Part shown: piece after piece, positions 9,198 through 19,433 of the stretch
Layout: each line of letters begins with the position of its first letter
How positions within the stretch are numbered: the first letter of the stretch is position 1
Source of the DNA: Pseudomonas inefficax
GTDB taxonomy: Bacteria > Pseudomonadota > Gammaproteobacteria > Pseudomonadales > Pseudomonadaceae
DNA length: 64,000 bases
Assembly (NCBI RefSeq): GCF_900277125.1
Contig: NZ_OPYN01000038.1
Location: 1-64,000 of the forward strand
Direction: 5' to 3'
Notes under the pieces: model-generated
What the model was told of the DNA's origin: nothing
Seen by the model: the letters and a program-made list of their open reading frames with translations, nothing else
Database searches by the model: none
Made by a program: the position numbers and the translations under genes

Positions 9198-9632
9198 ATG
9201 AAACTCAATGATCTGAGTCCAGCGCCGGGTTCCCGTCGCGAGAAGCATCGTCCAGGTCGTGGTATCGGTAGCGGTCTGGGCAAGACCGGCGGCCGTGGCC
9301 ACAAAGGTCAGACTTCCCGTTCGGGTGGTTCGATCGCTCCTGGCTTCGAAGGCGGTCAACAGCCGCTGCACCGTCGTCTGCCGAAGTTCGGCTTCGTTTC
9401 CCTGAAAGCCATGGACCGCGCCGAAGTGCGTCTGTCCGAGCTGGCCAAGGTGGAAGGCGACGTGATCTCCGTGCAATCCCTGAAGGATGCCAACGTGATC
9501 GGCCAGAACGTACAGCGCGTGAAAATCATGCTGTCTGGCGAAGTCACTCGCGCAGTCACCATCAAGGGTATCGCAGCCACCAAGGGTGCGCGTGCGGCTA
9601 TCGAAGCAGCTGGCGGCAAGTTCGAGGAATAA
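9198..9632 (+). CDS. rplO: 50S ribosomal protein L15
   Basis: L15 is a late-assembling 50S protein. The 144-residue protein starts [20 protein letters not shown] and has the glycine/arginine-rich extended N-terminal arm ([20 protein letters not shown]). Its TAA is followed directly by the secY ATG without a spacer. Confidence 0.98.
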   Translation: MKLNDLSPAPGSRREKHRPGRGIGSGLGKTGGRGHKGQTSRSGGSIAPGFEGGQQPLHRRLPKFGFVSLKAMDRAEVRLSELAKVEGDVISVQSLKDANVIGQNVQRVKIMLSGEVTRAVTIKGIAATKGARAAIEAAGGKFEE

Positions 9633-10964
9633 ATGGCTAAGCAAGGTGCTCTCTCTTCGCTCGGTAAGGGCGGGATGTCGGAACTCTGGGCTCGTCTGCG
9701 CTTTCTGTTCATGGCGATCATCGTCTATAGGATAGGTGCGCATATCCCGGTTCCTGGCATCAATCCAGACCGTCTGGCGGATCTGTTTCGGCAGAATGAG
9801 GGGACCATTCTTAGCTTGTTCAACATGTTTTCCGGTGGCGCGCTCGAGCGCATGAGCATCTTTGCACTGGGGATCATGCCGTACATCTCGGCATCGATCA
9901 TCATGCAGCTGATGACGGCGGTCAGCCCGCAACTGGAGCAGTTGAAGAAGGAAGGTGAAGCTGGCCGTCGCAAGATCAGCCAGTACACCCGCTACGGCAC
10001 CGTTATCCTGGCACTGGTTCAAGCCATTGGCATGTCCATTGGCCTGGCCAACCAGGGCGTGGCGTTTTCTGCAGGGCTGGGCTTCCATGTCGTCGCCGTC
10101 TCCACCTTCGTGGCGGGCGCGATGTTCATGATGTGGCTGGGCGAGCAGATCACCGAGCGCGGTGTGGGCAACGGTATCTCGATGTTGATCTTCGCAGGTA
10201 TCGTTGCCGGTCTTCCGAGAGCAATCGGGCAGTCTTTCGAGTCTGCGCGCACAGGCGATATCAACATTTTCGCCCTGGTCGCTATCGGTTTGCTGGCAGT
10301 AGCGATTATCGGTTTCGTGGTGTTCATTGAGCGTGGTCAGCGTCGTATCGCCGTTCACTACGCCAAGCGTCAGCAGGGCCGCAAGGTCTTCGCTGCGCAG
10401 ACCAGCCACCTGCCGCTTAAAGTGAACATGGCGGGGGTTATCCCGGCCATTTTCGCGAGCAGCATTCTGCTGTTCCCGGCTTCGCTGGGTGCCTGGTTCG
10501 GTCAGTCCGAAGGTATGGGCTGGCTGCAGGACATCTCGCAGTCGATCGCTCCTGGTCAGCCGTTGAACATTCTGCTGTTTAGTGCAGGGATCATTTTCTT
10601 CTGCTTCTTCTACACAGCGTTGATGTTCAACCCGAAAGACGTAGCGGAAAACCTGAAGAAGTCCGGTGCCTTTATTCCGGGTATCCGTCCTGGTGAGCAG
10701 TCGGCGCGCTACATTGATGGCGTTCTGACCCGTCTGACCATGTTCGGTGCTCTTTACATGATGGCCGTCTGCCTTCTGCCCCAGTTCCTGGTGGTGGCAG
10801 CAAATGTGCCGTTCTACCTTGGCGGGACCTCGTTGCTGATTGTGGTAGTGGTTGTGATGGACTTCATGTCCCAAGTACAATCGCACCTCGTTTCGCACCA
10901 GTACGAATCCCTGATGAAGAAAGCCAACCTGAAAGGCTACGGTGGCAGCGGTCTGCTGCGCTGA
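9633..10964 (+). CDS. secY: Protein translocase subunit SecY
   Basis: SecY is the channel of the Sec translocon in the inner membrane. The 443-residue protein has ten hydrophobic segments; the first pass includes [20 protein letters not shown] and the plug region follows with [20 protein letters not shown]. The C-terminal cytoplasmic loops carry [15 protein letters not shown], which binds SecA. It starts at the base after rplO, so translation is probably coupled. Location inside the spc operon is universal in this group. Confidence 0.98.
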
Positions 10965-10992
10965 TACGCCCCTAAGGTTCGAGGAGTCGGTA

Positions 10993-11109
10993 ATGAAAGT
11001 TCGTGCATCGGTGAAAAAGCTGTGCCGTAACTGCAAGATCATCCGTCGCGAAGGCGTCGTACGAGTGATCTGCAGCGCGGAACCGCGTCACAAACAGCGC
11101 CAAGGCTGA
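10993..11109 (+). CDS. rpmJ: 50S ribosomal protein L36, zinc-binding form
   Basis: A 38-codon gene reads [20 protein letters not shown] and continues with [18 protein letters not shown]. Cys11, Cys14, Cys27 and His33 form the zinc ribbon of the C+ form. Many pseudomonads also have a zinc-free paralogue used in zinc starvation; it is not in this window. A GAGGAG site lies upstream. It closes the spc operon. Confidence 0.96.
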
Positions 11110-11126
11110 GTGTGATCTGCGCTTCA

Positions 11127-11154
11127 AACCCAGCAGCTAGTGTGCTGCTGGGTT
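11127..11154 (+). terminator. Terminator-like hairpin between rpmJ and rpsM
   Basis: AACCCAGCAG (11127-11136) pairs perfectly with CTGCTGGGTT (11145-11154) around an eight-base loop. The tail GATTATTCGTTT is only partly T-rich. Its last two bases overlap the -35 box of the alpha operon promoter. Confidence 0.65.
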
Positions 11155-11181
11155 GATTATTCGTTTCTACAGCGATATTAT
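11153..11181 (+). promoter_or_regulatory. Probable sigma70 promoter of the alpha operon
   Basis: TTGATT (11153-11158) and TATTAT (11176-11181) are 17 bases apart. The leader to rpsM would be about 50 bases. The arrangement repeats that of the rpsN/rpsH break: hairpin arm and -35 box overlap. Confidence 0.6.
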
Positions 11182-11240
11182 CTCGCGCCCTATTTCTTGG
11201 CTTCCGGGGCGTAGGTAGCTGTCAATTGGAGTCCCACTGA

Positions 11241-11597
11241 ATGGCCCGTATTGCAGGCGTCAACATTCCAGATAACAAGCATGCTGTTATCTCGCTGACC
11301 TACATCTATGGTGTCGGTCGCACTACTGCACAGAAGATCTGTGCAGACGCTGGTGTAAACCCAGCCGCTAAGATCAAGGATCTGAGCGACGAGCAAATCG
11401 AAACCCTGCGTGGCGAAGTCGCGAAGTTCACCACCGAAGGTGACCTGCGTCGTGACATCAACATGAAGATCAAGCGCTTGATGGACCTGGGTTGCTACCG
11501 CGGCCTGCGTCATCGTAAAGGTCTGCCGGTTCGCGGTCAGCGCACCAAGACCAACGCACGCACCCGTAAGGGCCCGCGTAAGCCGATCCGCAAGTAA
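11241..11597 (+). CDS. rpsM: 30S ribosomal protein S13
   Basis: S13 contacts P-site tRNA and forms bridges to the 50S subunit. The 118-residue protein begins [20 protein letters not shown], contains the helix-hairpin-helix region with [11 protein letters not shown], and ends in the basic tail [13 protein letters not shown] that reaches the tRNA. It opens the alpha operon. Confidence 0.98.
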   Translation: MARIAGVNIPDNKHAVISLTYIYGVGRTTAQKICADAGVNPAAKIKDLSDEQIETLRGEVAKFTTEGDLRRDINMKIKRLMDLGCYRGLRHRKGLPVRGQRTKTNARTRKGPRKPIRK

Positions 11598-11615
11598 TCG
11601 CCCAGGAATATAGAC

Positions 11616-12005
11616 ATGGCAAAACCTGCTGCTCGTCCTCGTAAGAAAGTCAAAAAGACAGTGGTTGATGGCATCGCCCACATCCATGCCTCTTTCAACA
11701 ACACCATCGTGACCATCACCGACCGTCAGGGCAACGCTTTGTCCTGGGCGACCTCCGGTGGTTCGGGTTTCCGTGGTTCGCGCAAATCCACCCCGTTCGC
11801 AGCTCAGATCGCTGCTGAGCGTGCTGGTCAAGCTGCGCTGGAATACGGTCTGAAGAACCTCGACGTTAACGTCAAGGGTCCAGGTCCAGGTCGTGAGTCC
11901 GCCGTTCGTGCACTGAACAGCTGCGGCTACAAGATCGCCAGCATCACCGACGTGACGCCAATCCCGCATAACGGGTGCCGTCCGCCGAAGAAGCGTCGCG
12001 TGTAA
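11616..12005 (+). CDS. rpsK: 30S ribosomal protein S11
   Basis: S11 lies on the 30S platform at the mRNA exit. The 129-residue protein has [20 protein letters not shown] and ends with [20 protein letters not shown], the family signature; its Asn in the PHNG turn is the position that is isomerised in E. coli. Confidence 0.98.
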
Positions 12006-12020
12006 TCAGGAGACAGATAA

Positions 12021-12641
12021 ATGGCACGTTACATTGGTCCAAAATGCAAACTGTCTCGTCGTGAAGGCACTGACCTGTTCCTGAAGAGCGGCGTTCGCGC
12101 TCTGGAATCGAAGTGCAACATCGAAGCAGCCCCAGGTATCCACGGTCAGCGCCGTGGCCGTCAGTCCGACTACGGTACCCAGCTGCGCGAGAAGCAAAAA
12201 GTTCGTCGTATCTACGGTGTTCTGGAGCGTCAGTTCCGCGGTTACTACCAGGCTGCAGCCTCGAAAAAAGGCGCAACCGGTGAGAACCTGCTGCAACTGC
12301 TCGAGTGCCGTCTGGATAACGTCGTCTACCGTATGGGCTTCGGCTCGACTCGTTCCGAGTCCCGTCAGCTGGTTTCGCACAAAGCGATCAGCGTCAACGG
12401 TAAGACTGTAAACATTCCATCCTACCAAGTTCGTCCGGGTGACGTGGTCGCGGTTCGTGAGAAGTCGCTGAACCAGCTGCGCATTGTTCAAGCCCTTGAA
12501 CTGTGCGCCCAGCGTGGCCGCGTTGAGTGGGTTGACGTGGATGCTGCTAAAAAGTCGGGCGTTTTCAAGAACGTTCCTGCTCGCAGCGACCTGTCTGCCG
12601 ACATCAACGAGAACCTGATTGTCGAGCTCTACTCCAAGTAA
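12021..12641 (+). CDS. rpsD: 30S ribosomal protein S4
   Basis: S4 starts assembly of the 30S body, is an mRNA helicase element of the entry channel, and in E. coli represses the alpha operon. The 206-residue protein contains [20 protein letters not shown] and the S4 RNA-binding domain with [25 protein letters not shown] site lies before the ATG. Confidence 0.98.
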   Translation: MARYIGPKCKLSRREGTDLFLKSGVRALESKCNIEAAPGIHGQRRGRQSDYGTQLREKQKVRRIYGVLERQFRGYYQAAASKKGATGENLLQLLECRLDNVVYRMGFGSTRSESRQLVSHKAISVNGKTVNIPSYQVRPGDVVAVREKSLNQLRIVQALELCAQRGRVEWVDVDAAKKSGVFKNVPARSDLSADINENLIVELYSK

Positions 12642-12663
12642 GGGCTAGAAAATAGGTGCATCC

Positions 12664-13665
12664 ATGCAGATTTCGGTAAATGAGTTCCTGACTCCCCGCC
12701 ACATTGATGTGCAGGTAGTCAGTCCGACCCGCGCCAAGATTACGCTCGAGCCTCTCGAGCGTGGTTTCGGCCATACCCTGGGCAACGCGCTGCGCCGCAT
12801 CCTGTTGTCCTCCATGCCTGGCTGTGCAGTAGTCGAGGCCGAGATCGACGGCGTACTCCATGAGTACTCCGCGATCGAAGGTGTTCAGGAAGACGTCATT
12901 GAAATCCTGTTGAACCTGAAAGGCCTGGCTATCAAACTGCACGGTCGTGACGAAGTTACGCTGACCTTGTCGAAAAAGGGTTCGGGGGTGGTTACCGCTG
13001 CCGATATTCAGCTGGATCACGATGTCGAGATCGTCAACCCCGATCACGTAATCGCGAACCTGGCGTCGAACGGCGCCCTGAACATGAAGCTCACCGTAGC
13101 TCGTGGTCGTGGTTACGAGCCGGCCGACTCCCGTCAAACCGACGAAGACGAAAGCCGTAGCATTGGCCGTCTGCAGTTGGACGCTTCGTTCAGCCCGGTG
13201 CGTCGTATCGCCTATGTGGTCGAAAACGCCCGTGTTGAACAGCGTACCAACCTGGACAAGCTGGTCATTGATCTGGAAACCAACGGCACCCTGGATCCTG
13301 AAGAGGCTATCCGCCGCGCTGCGACCATCCTGCAACAGCAGCTGGCCGCGTTCGTCGACCTCAAAGGTGACAGCGAGCCTGTCGTAGTCGAGCAGGAAGA
13401 CGAGATCGATCCGATCCTGCTGCGTCCGGTTGACGACCTGGAACTGACTGTACGTTCGGCCAACTGCCTGAAGGCGGAGAACATCTACTACATCGGCGAC
13501 CTGATTCAGCGTACCGAAGTAGAGCTGTTGAAGACTCCTAACCTGGGCAAGAAGTCCCTGACTGAAATCAAGGACGTCCTGGCCTCTCGTGGTCTGTCTC
13601 TCGGCATGCGCCTCGACAACTGGCCGCCTGCAAGTCTTAAGAAAGACGACAAGGCGACCGCCTGA
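12664..13665 (+). CDS. rpoA: RNA polymerase alpha subunit
   Basis: Alpha dimerises to nucleate RNA polymerase and its C-terminal domain binds UP elements and activators. The 333-residue protein has the N-terminal assembly domain ([20 protein letters not shown], about residues 34-53) and a C-terminal domain with [20 protein letters not shown] and [20 protein letters not shown]. It sits between rpsD and rplQ, the standard order. Confidence 0.98.
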
Positions 13666-13707
13666 TCGTCGTAATCACCGAACGTAGTGTTTGGTAAGGA
13701 ATGAATC

Positions 13708-14094
13708 ATGCGTCATCGTAAAAGTGGACGTCACCTGAGCCGTACCAGCTCTCACCGCAAGGCTATGTTCCAGAACATGGCAGTGTCGCTGATCGAGCAC
13801 GAGCTGATCAAAACCACCCTGCCGAAAGCCAAGGAACTGCGTCGCGTTGCCGAGCCGCTGATCACCCTGGCCAAGGAAGACAGCGTAGCTAACCGCCGTC
13901 TGGCCTTCGATCGTACCCGTTCGAAGTCCGCTGTTGGCAAGCTGTTCAACGACCTGGGCAAGCGTTACGCCACTCGTCAGGGCGGCTACCTGCGCATCCT
14001 GAAGTGCGGTTTCCGCGCTGGCGACAACGCCCCTATGGCGTACGTCGAGCTGGTTGATCGTCCGGTCGGCGGTGCTGTAGAAGCTGCTGAGTAA
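13708..14094 (+). CDS. rplQ: 50S ribosomal protein L17
   Basis: L17 lies by the tunnel exit. The 128-residue protein begins [20 protein letters not shown] and contains [20 protein letters not shown] and [20 protein letters not shown]. It is the last gene of the ribosomal block and is followed by a terminator. Confidence 0.98.
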   Translation: MRHRKSGRHLSRTSSHRKAMFQNMAVSLIEHELIKTTLPKAKELRRVAEPLITLAKEDSVANRRLAFDRTRSKSAVGKLFNDLGKRYATRQGGYLRILKCGFRAGDNAPMAYVELVDRPVGGAVEAAE

Positions 14095-14113
14095 GACGTT
14101 CTGTCTGCTACAA

Positions 14114-14142
14114 AGAACCGGGCCTAGTGCCCGGTTTTTTGT
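14114..14142 (+). terminator. Rho-independent terminator of the alpha operon
   Basis: AACCGGGC and GCCCGGTT form a GC-rich stem around CTAGT (14117-14136 or so), followed by TTTTTT (14135-14140). It ends the ribosomal block before katA. Confidence 0.92.
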
Positions 14143-14266
14143 ATCTAGGTGTATTGTTTATTTCTATTGATACAAGTCATGTAATGCATTTGTTCTTGTA
14201 ACCTTGCTCGTCAATACTCTCTCCAGAGCCGATTAGCCGGCGCTTGAAGACCGATAAGGAGAGCCC

Positions 14267-15706
14267 ATGAGCAAGATTCTCACCACCGCCAGCGGTGCAC
14301 CCGTAGCCGATAACCAGAATTCCCGTTCCGCCGGCCCGCGCGGCCCGCTGCTGCTCGACGACTTCCACCTGATCGAAAAGCTCGCCCATTTCAACCGTGA
14401 GAACATTCCTGAGCGCCGCGTACACGCAAAAGGCTCGGGCGCTTACGGCACCTTTACCGTTACCCGCGATATCACCGGTTACACCAGTGCCAAGTTGTTT
14501 GAACAGGTTGGCAAGCAGACCGAAACCTTCCTGCGCTTCTCCACCGTTGGTGGCGAGCGTGGCTCCGCTGATACCGAGCGCGATCCTCGTGGTTTTGCCG
14601 TCAAGTTCTACACCGAGGAAGGCAACTGGGACATCGTCGGCAACAACACGCCGGTGTTCTTCATCCGCGACCCGCTGAAGTTCCCAGACTTTATCCATAC
14701 GCAGAAGCGTCATCCGCAATCGAACCTGAAGAACGCCCAGATGATGTGGGACTTCTGGTCGCACTCTCCCGAGGCGCTGCACCAGGTGACCATTCTGTTC
14801 TCCGATCGCGGCATCCCGGACGGTTACCGCCACATGCACGGCTTCGGTAGCCATACCTACAGCCTGATCAACGCCGAAGGTGAGCGCACTTGGGTCAAAT
14901 GGCACTTCAAGACCCAGCAAGGCATCAAGAACCTCGCACCGGCAGAAGCAGCGCGCCTGGCAGGTACTGACCCGGATTACGCCCAGCGTGACCTGTTCGA
15001 AGCCATCGAGCGAGGCGATTACCCACGCTGGACCGTATGCATTCAGGTGATGAGCGAGGCCGAGGCTACCAGCCGCGACGAGAACCCGTTTGATGTGACC
15101 AAGACCTGGTCGCAGAAGGACTACCCGCTGATCGAAGTGGGCGTGCTGGAACTCAACCGTAACCCGCTCAACTACTTTGCAGAAGTAGAGCAGGCTGCGT
15201 TTGGCCCGAGCAACATGGTGCCGGGTGTCGGCCTGTCGCCGGACAGGATGCTGCAAGGGCGGGTATTCGCCTACGCCGACGCGCACCGCTATCGTGTCGG
15301 CACCAACCACCAGCAGCTGCCAGTCAACGCGCCACGTTGCCCGGTCAACAGCTATCAGCGTGATGGTTCCATGGCTACCGGCAGTTACGGTAGCGCGCCG
15401 AACTATGAGCCCAACAGCTACAGCGATGCACCGAAGCAGTCGCCACGCCATGCCGAGCCTGCACTGGCCCTGCAGGGTTGCGCAGACCGCTACGACCATC
15501 GCGAGGACACCGACTACTACAGCCACGCCGGCGCGCTGTTCCGGCTGATGAATGATGAGCAGAAGGCTCTGCTGATAAGCAATATTGCCGGCACCATGGC
15601 AGGCGTAAGCGAAGATGTGATTCAGCGTCAGCTGCAATACTTCTTCAAGGCCGATCCGGCTTATGGCGAAGGGGTTGCCAAGGCTTTGGGCATCAATCTC
15701 GCCTAA
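14267..15706 (+). CDS. katA: Haem catalase (small-subunit, clade 3 type)
   Basis: Catalase breaks hydrogen peroxide into water and oxygen. The 479-residue length is that of small-subunit monofunctional catalases. His53 in [15 protein letters not shown] and Asn126 in [11 protein letters not shown] are the catalytic pair, and Tyr in [15 protein letters not shown] is the proximal haem ligand. No signal peptide is seen, so it is cytoplasmic. AAGGAG lies before the ATG. It stands alone between two terminators and is followed by a ferritin, a pairing also known for katA in P. aeruginosa. OxyR control is likely from the family, but a convincing OxyR box was not found in 14142-14266. Confidence 0.95.
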   Translation: MSKILTTASGAPVADNQNSRSAGPRGPLLLDDFHLIEKLAHFNRENIPERRVHAKGSGAYGTFTVTRDITGYTSAKLFEQVGKQTETFLRFSTVGGERGSADTERDPRGFAVKFYTEEGNWDIVGNNTPVFFIRDPLKFPDFIHTQKRHPQSNLKNAQMMWDFWSHSPEALHQVTILFSDRGIPDGYRHMHGFGSHTYSLINAEGERTWVKWHFKTQQGIKNLAPAEAARLAGTDPDYAQRDLFEAIERGDYPRWTVCIQVMSEAEATSRDENPFDVTKTWSQKDYPLIEVGVLELNRNPLNYFAEVEQAAFGPSNMVPGVGLSPDRMLQGRVFAYADAHRYRVGTNHQQLPVNAPRCPVNSYQRDGSMATGSYGSAPNYEPNSYSDAPKQSPRHAEPALALQGCADRYDHREDTDYYSHAGALFRLMNDEQKALLISNIAGTMAGVSEDVIQRQLQYFFKADPAYGEGVAKALGINLA

Positions 15707-15721
15707 GTCGAAGTGATAAGA

Positions 15722-15750
15722 AGAACCGCCCTCATTTGGGCGGTTTTTCA
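15722..15750 (+). terminator. Rho-independent terminator after katA
   Basis: ACCGCCC and GGGCGGT pair around a six-base loop and are followed by five T (up to 15748). It separates katA from the ferritin gene. Confidence 0.9.
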
Positions 15751-15869
15751 ATGAATATCACTACTGTTTAACCGTTTTTTTGCTTCTAATTGCGCGGTTC
15801 TCAGTGACCGCAGGCAAAAGCTGGTTCACACTATGTGGCATAGACGTTTTCACATGGAGAAGCAGGGCG

Positions 15870-16334
15870 ATGCAAGGTCACCCGGACGTAATCAACTACC
15901 TCGTTACGCTGCTGAAGGGCGAACTGGCGGCGCGCGACCAGTACTTCATTCACTCGCGTATGTACGAAGACTGGGGCCTGTCCAAGCTCTACGAGCGCAT
16001 CAACCATGAAATGGAAGAAGAGACGCAGCATGCCGATGCTCTGATGCGTCGCATCCTCATGCTCGAAGGCACCCCTGACATGCGCGCGGACGACCTGGAA
16101 GTGGGCAGCACCGTGCCGGAAATGATCGAGGCCGACCTCAAGCTCGAGTACAAGGTACGCGGCGCGCTGTGCAAAGGCATCGAGTTGTGCGAGCTGCACA
16201 AGGACTACATCAGCCGCGACATCTTGCGCGCTCAGTTGGCTGATACTGAAGAAGATCACACGTACTGGCTGGAGAAGCAGCAGGGGCTGATCAAGGCCAT
16301 TGGCCTGGAAAACTACCTGCAATCGCAGATGTAA
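15870..16334 (+). CDS. ftnA: Bacterial ferritin, FtnA type (formerly called bacterioferritin A)
   Basis: A 154-residue four-helix ferritin that oxidises and stores iron as a 24-mer. The start [20 protein letters not shown] is that of the family; an open frame extends further upstream without similarity. The ferroxidase residues Glu18, Glu51, His54 and later Glu/His in DTEEDHTYW are in place. The haem of true bacterioferritins is bound by Met52; here residue 52 is Thr ([10 protein letters not shown]). The P. aeruginosa protein next to katA, first called BfrA, was shown to be a haem-free ferritin, FtnA, and this one shares that feature. Storing iron beside catalase fits limiting Fenton chemistry. 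Confidence 0.9.
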   Translation: MQGHPDVINYLVTLLKGELAARDQYFIHSRMYEDWGLSKLYERINHEMEEETQHADALMRRILMLEGTPDMRADDLEVGSTVPEMIEADLKLEYKVRGALCKGIELCELHKDYISRDILRAQLADTEEDHTYWLEKQQGLIKAIGLENYLQSQM

Positions 16335-16341
16335 AAGCCTG

Positions 16342-16462
16342 GGGCTGCTTTGCAGCCCTGTCGCGACACAAGGCCGCTCCTACAGGCGATCGCGCTAGCC
16401 CAAGGTTGACGCAATCGCCTGTAGGAGCGGCCTTGTGTCGCGATAGGGGCGCAAAGCGCCCC
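16342..16462. repeat. Inverted REP pair, class B, with outer hairpins
   Basis: TCGCGACACAAGGCCGCTCC (from 16361) and its complement (ending 16443) face each other around about 35 unique bases. Each arm has an outer hairpin: GGGCTGC/GCAGCCC (16342-16358) and GGGGCGC/GCGCCCC (16446-16462). It fills the space between the convergent ends of ftnA and uvrA. Confidence 0.9.
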
Positions 16463-16469
16463 CAGAGTC

Positions 16470-19304
16470 TCACGCCCGATCCCGCTCCAGCAGCGGTTTC
16501 AGGTAATGCCCGGTATAGGATTGCTTCATCTCGCTCAGTTCTTCCGGCGTACCGCAGGCAATGATCTGCCCACCTTTCGAGCCACCCTCCGGCCCCAGAT
16601 CCACCAGCCAGTCCGCGGTCTTGATCACATCCAGGTTGTGCTCGATCACCACCACCGTGTTGCCGTGATCGCGTAGGCGATGCAGTACGTCCAGCAACTG
16701 CTGGATATCGGCAAAGTGCAAGCCCGTGGTCGGTTCGTCGAGGATGTACAAGGTCTTGCCGGTGTCACGTTTGGACAGTTCACGCGACAGTTTCACCCGC
16801 TGTGCCTCACCGCCCGACAGGGTGGTCGCCGACTGCCCCAGCTTGATGTAGGACAGCCCCACATCCATCAACGTCTGCAGCTTGCGCGCCAGCGCCGGCA
16901 CGGCGTCGAAGAACTCGCGGGCATCCTCGATGGTCATCTCCAGCACCTCGTGGATGTTCTTGCCCTTGTACTTGATCTCCAGGGTTTCGCGGTTGTAACG
17001 CTTGCTCTTGCACACATCGCACGGCACGTAGATGTCCGGCAGGAAGTGCATCTCCACCTTGATCAGGCCATCGCCCTGGCAGGCTTCGCAACGGCCACCC
17101 TTGACGTTGAATGAGAAACGCCCCGGACCATAGCCGCGCGAACGCGATTCCGGCACACCGGAGAACAGTTCACGGATCGGCGTGAAGATGCCGGTGTAGG
17201 TCGCCGGGTTCGAGCGAGGGGTACGGCCGATCGGGCTCTGGTCGATATCCACCACCTTGTCCAGGTGCTGCAGGCCATCCATGCTGGCATGCGGCGCCGC
17301 TTCCAGGCTGCTTGCACCATTCAGGGCGGTGGCGGCCAGTGGGAACAGGGTGTTGTTGATAAGCGTCGACTTGCCCGAGCCGGATACCCCGGTCACGCAG
17401 GTCAACAGGCCGATCGGGACTTCCAGATCGACGTTTTGCAGGTTGTTGCCACGCGCGCCCTTGAGCTTGAGTTGCAGCTTCTTGTTGCGCGGCGTGCGCT
17501 TGGCCGGCACGACGATCTTCTTGCGCCCGGACAGGTACTTGCCGGTCAGCGAGTCGGGGTGGTCCATGACCTCCTGCGGCGACCCCTCGGCGACGATCTG
17601 CCCGCCATGCACGCCAGCCCCAGGGCCGATGTCCACCACGTAGTCGGCCAGGCGGATGGCGTCCTCGTCGTGTTCTACCACGATCACCGTATTGCCCAGG
17701 TCGCGCAGGTGGTTGAGGGTGGCCAGCAGGCGGTCGTTGTCGCGCTGATGAAGGCCGATGGACGGTTCATCGAGGATGTACATCACCCCTACCAGGCCGG
17801 CGCCGATCTGGCTGGCCAGGCGGATACGTTGCGCTTCGCCACCGGACAGGGTATCGGCGCTGCGGTCGAGGGTGAGATAGTCGAGACCGACGTTGACCAG
17901 AAACTGCAGGCGCTCGCAGATTTCCTTGAGGATCTTCGCCGCAATTTCGCCACGGCGACCGGTCAGGGTCAGCTTGCCGAAGTAGTTGCTGGCTTCACCG
18001 ATCGGCAGGTTGGTCACTGCCGGCAGCGTTTTTTCGCCCACCCACACATGCCTTGCCTCACGGCGCAGGCGGGTGCCGCGGCAATCCGGGCAGGGCTGGG
18101 TGCCGAGGAACTTGGCCAGTTCTTCGCGCACGGTGGCTGACTCGGTCTCGCGGTAACGACGCTCCAGGTTCGGCACGATGCCTTCGAACGGGTGCGAGCG
18201 CTTGACGATGTCGCCGCGGTCGTTGAGGTACTTGAAGTCGACGCTCTGCTTGCCGCTGCCCTGCAGGATCACCTTCTGGTGCTCGGCCGACAGTTGGCCG
18301 AATGGTTCCTCGAGGCTGAAGCCGTAATGCGCGGCCAGTGAACCGAGCATCTGGAAGTAGTACACGTTGCGCCGGTCCCAGCCGCGGATCGCGCCTTCGG
18401 CCAGGGTGAGCTCGGTATTGACCAGGCGTTTGGTGTCGAAGAACTGCTTCACTCCCAGGCCATCGCAGGTCGGGCAGGCGCCGGCGGGGTTGTTGAAGGA
18501 GAACAGCTTCGGCTCCAGCTCGCTGATGGCATGACCACAGACCGGGCAGGCAAAACGCGCGGAGAAGATCGTCTCTTCGCCTTGCTCGTCATCCATCGGT
18601 GCCACCAGGGCGATGCCGTCGGCCAGCTTGAGCGCGGTCTCGAACGACTCGGCCAGGCGCTGTTGCAAGTCGGCGCGGACCTTGAAACGGTCCACCACCA
18701 CATCGATGCTGTGCTTCTTCTGCTTGTCCAGCTTGGGCAGTTCGTCGAGCTCGTAGAGCTTGCCGTTGACCCGGGCGCGCACGAAGCCCTGGGCGCGCAG
18801 CTCGTCGAACACCGCCAGGTGCTCGCCCTTGCGCTCGCGCACCACCGGTGCCAGCAGCATCAGCTTGCTGCCTTCCGGGCGCTCCAGCACCAGGTCGACC
18901 ATCTGGCTGATCGTTTGCGCCTCCAGCGGGATATCGTGGTCGGGGCAGCGTGGGGTGCCGACGCGGGCGTACAGCAGGCGCAGGTAGTCGTAGATTTCGG
19001 TGATGGTGCCGACCGTGGAGCGGGGGTTGTGCGAGGTCGACTTCTGCTCGATGGAAATGGCTGGCGACAGGCCTTCGATGGTATCGACGTCGGGCTTTTC
19101 CATCATCGACAGGAACTGCCGGGCGTAGGCCGAAAGCGATTCCACATAGCGACGCTGGCCTTCGGCGTACAGGGTGTCGAACGCCAGGGACGACTTGCCG
19201 GAACCGGACAGGCCGGTGATCACGATCAGCTTGTCCCGGGGCAGGGTCAGGTCGATGTTCTTCAGGTTGTGGGTGCGTGCCCCACGAATCAGGATCTTGT
19301 CCAC
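16470..19304 (-). CDS. uvrA: Excinuclease ABC subunit A
   Basis: UvrA is the damage-recognising ATPase of nucleotide excision repair. The start is a GTG at 19304 ([18 protein letters not shown], read as Met), giving 944 residues, the usual length; the open frame extends 48 codons upstream without homology. Two ABC modules are visible: Walker [13 protein letters not shown] near residue 32 and [16 protein letters not shown] in the second half, each with an LSGGEAQR signature. Zinc modules CPVCGHAI...CPTCDGLG and CEACQGDGL...CDVC are present. It is divergent from the MFS gene with 129 bases between starts. Confidence 0.97.
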   Translation of the reverse strand: MDKILIRGARTHNLKNIDLTLPRDKLIVITGLSGSGKSSLAFDTLYAEGQRRYVESLSAYARQFLSMMEKPDVDTIEGLSPAISIEQKSTSHNPRSTVGTITEIYDYLRLLYARVGTPRCPDHDIPLEAQTISQMVDLVLERPEGSKLMLLAPVVRERKGEHLAVFDELRAQGFVRARVNGKLYELDELPKLDKQKKHSIDVVVDRFKVRADLQQRLAESFETALKLADGIALVAPMDDEQGEETIFSARFACPVCGHAISELEPKLFSFNNPAGACPTCDGLGVKQFFDTKRLVNTELTLAEGAIRGWDRRNVYYFQMLGSLAAHYGFSLEEPFGQLSAEHQKVILQGSGKQSVDFKYLNDRGDIVKRSHPFEGIVPNLERRYRETESATVREELAKFLGTQPCPDCRGTRLRREARHVWVGEKTLPAVTNLPIGEASNYFGKLTLTGRRGEIAAKILKEICERLQFLVNVGLDYLTLDRSADTLSGGEAQRIRLASQIGAGLVGVMYILDEPSIGLHQRDNDRLLATLNHLRDLGNTVIVVEHDEDAIRLADYVVDIGPGAGVHGGQIVAEGSPQEVMDHPDSLTGKYLSGRKKIVVPAKRTPRNKKLQLKLKGARGNNLQNVDLEVPIGLLTCVTGVSGSGKSTLINNTLFPLAATALNGASSLEAAPHASMDGLQHLDKVVDIDQSPIGRTPRSNPATYTGIFTPIRELFSGVPESRSRGYGPGRFSFNVKGGRCEACQGDGLIKVEMHFLPDIYVPCDVCKSKRYNRETLEIKYKGKNIHEVLEMTIEDAREFFDAVPALARKLQTLMDVGLSYIKLGQSATTLSGGEAQRVKLSRELSKRDTGKTLYILDEPTTGLHFADIQQLLDVLHRLRDHGNTVVVIEHNLDVIKTADWLVDLGPEGGSKGGQIIACGTPEELSEMKQSYTGHYLKPLLERDRA

Positions 19305-19433
19305 TGCGGCCTCGCTTGGCGGGCATAAACAAAGAATTATACGGCCCCCTGCCAGTACGCGGCAAAGCGTCGCGTAGATGCCGTCAAGCTGTCGGACTGA
19401 TAGAATCGCCGCCGGTTCACACGAGGTTAATCC

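Noticed and set aside
8928..11042. Long minus-strand open frame of 704 codons across rpsE-secY
   Set aside because: It is the mirror of highly expressed genes with strong codon bias; the protein is low in hydrophobic structure and rich in His/Gln/Arg, and has no ribosome binding site.
14142..14266. OxyR site before katA
   Set aside because: Several ATAG/CTAT-like bits occur in this AT-rich gap, but not with the regular spacing of an OxyR site.
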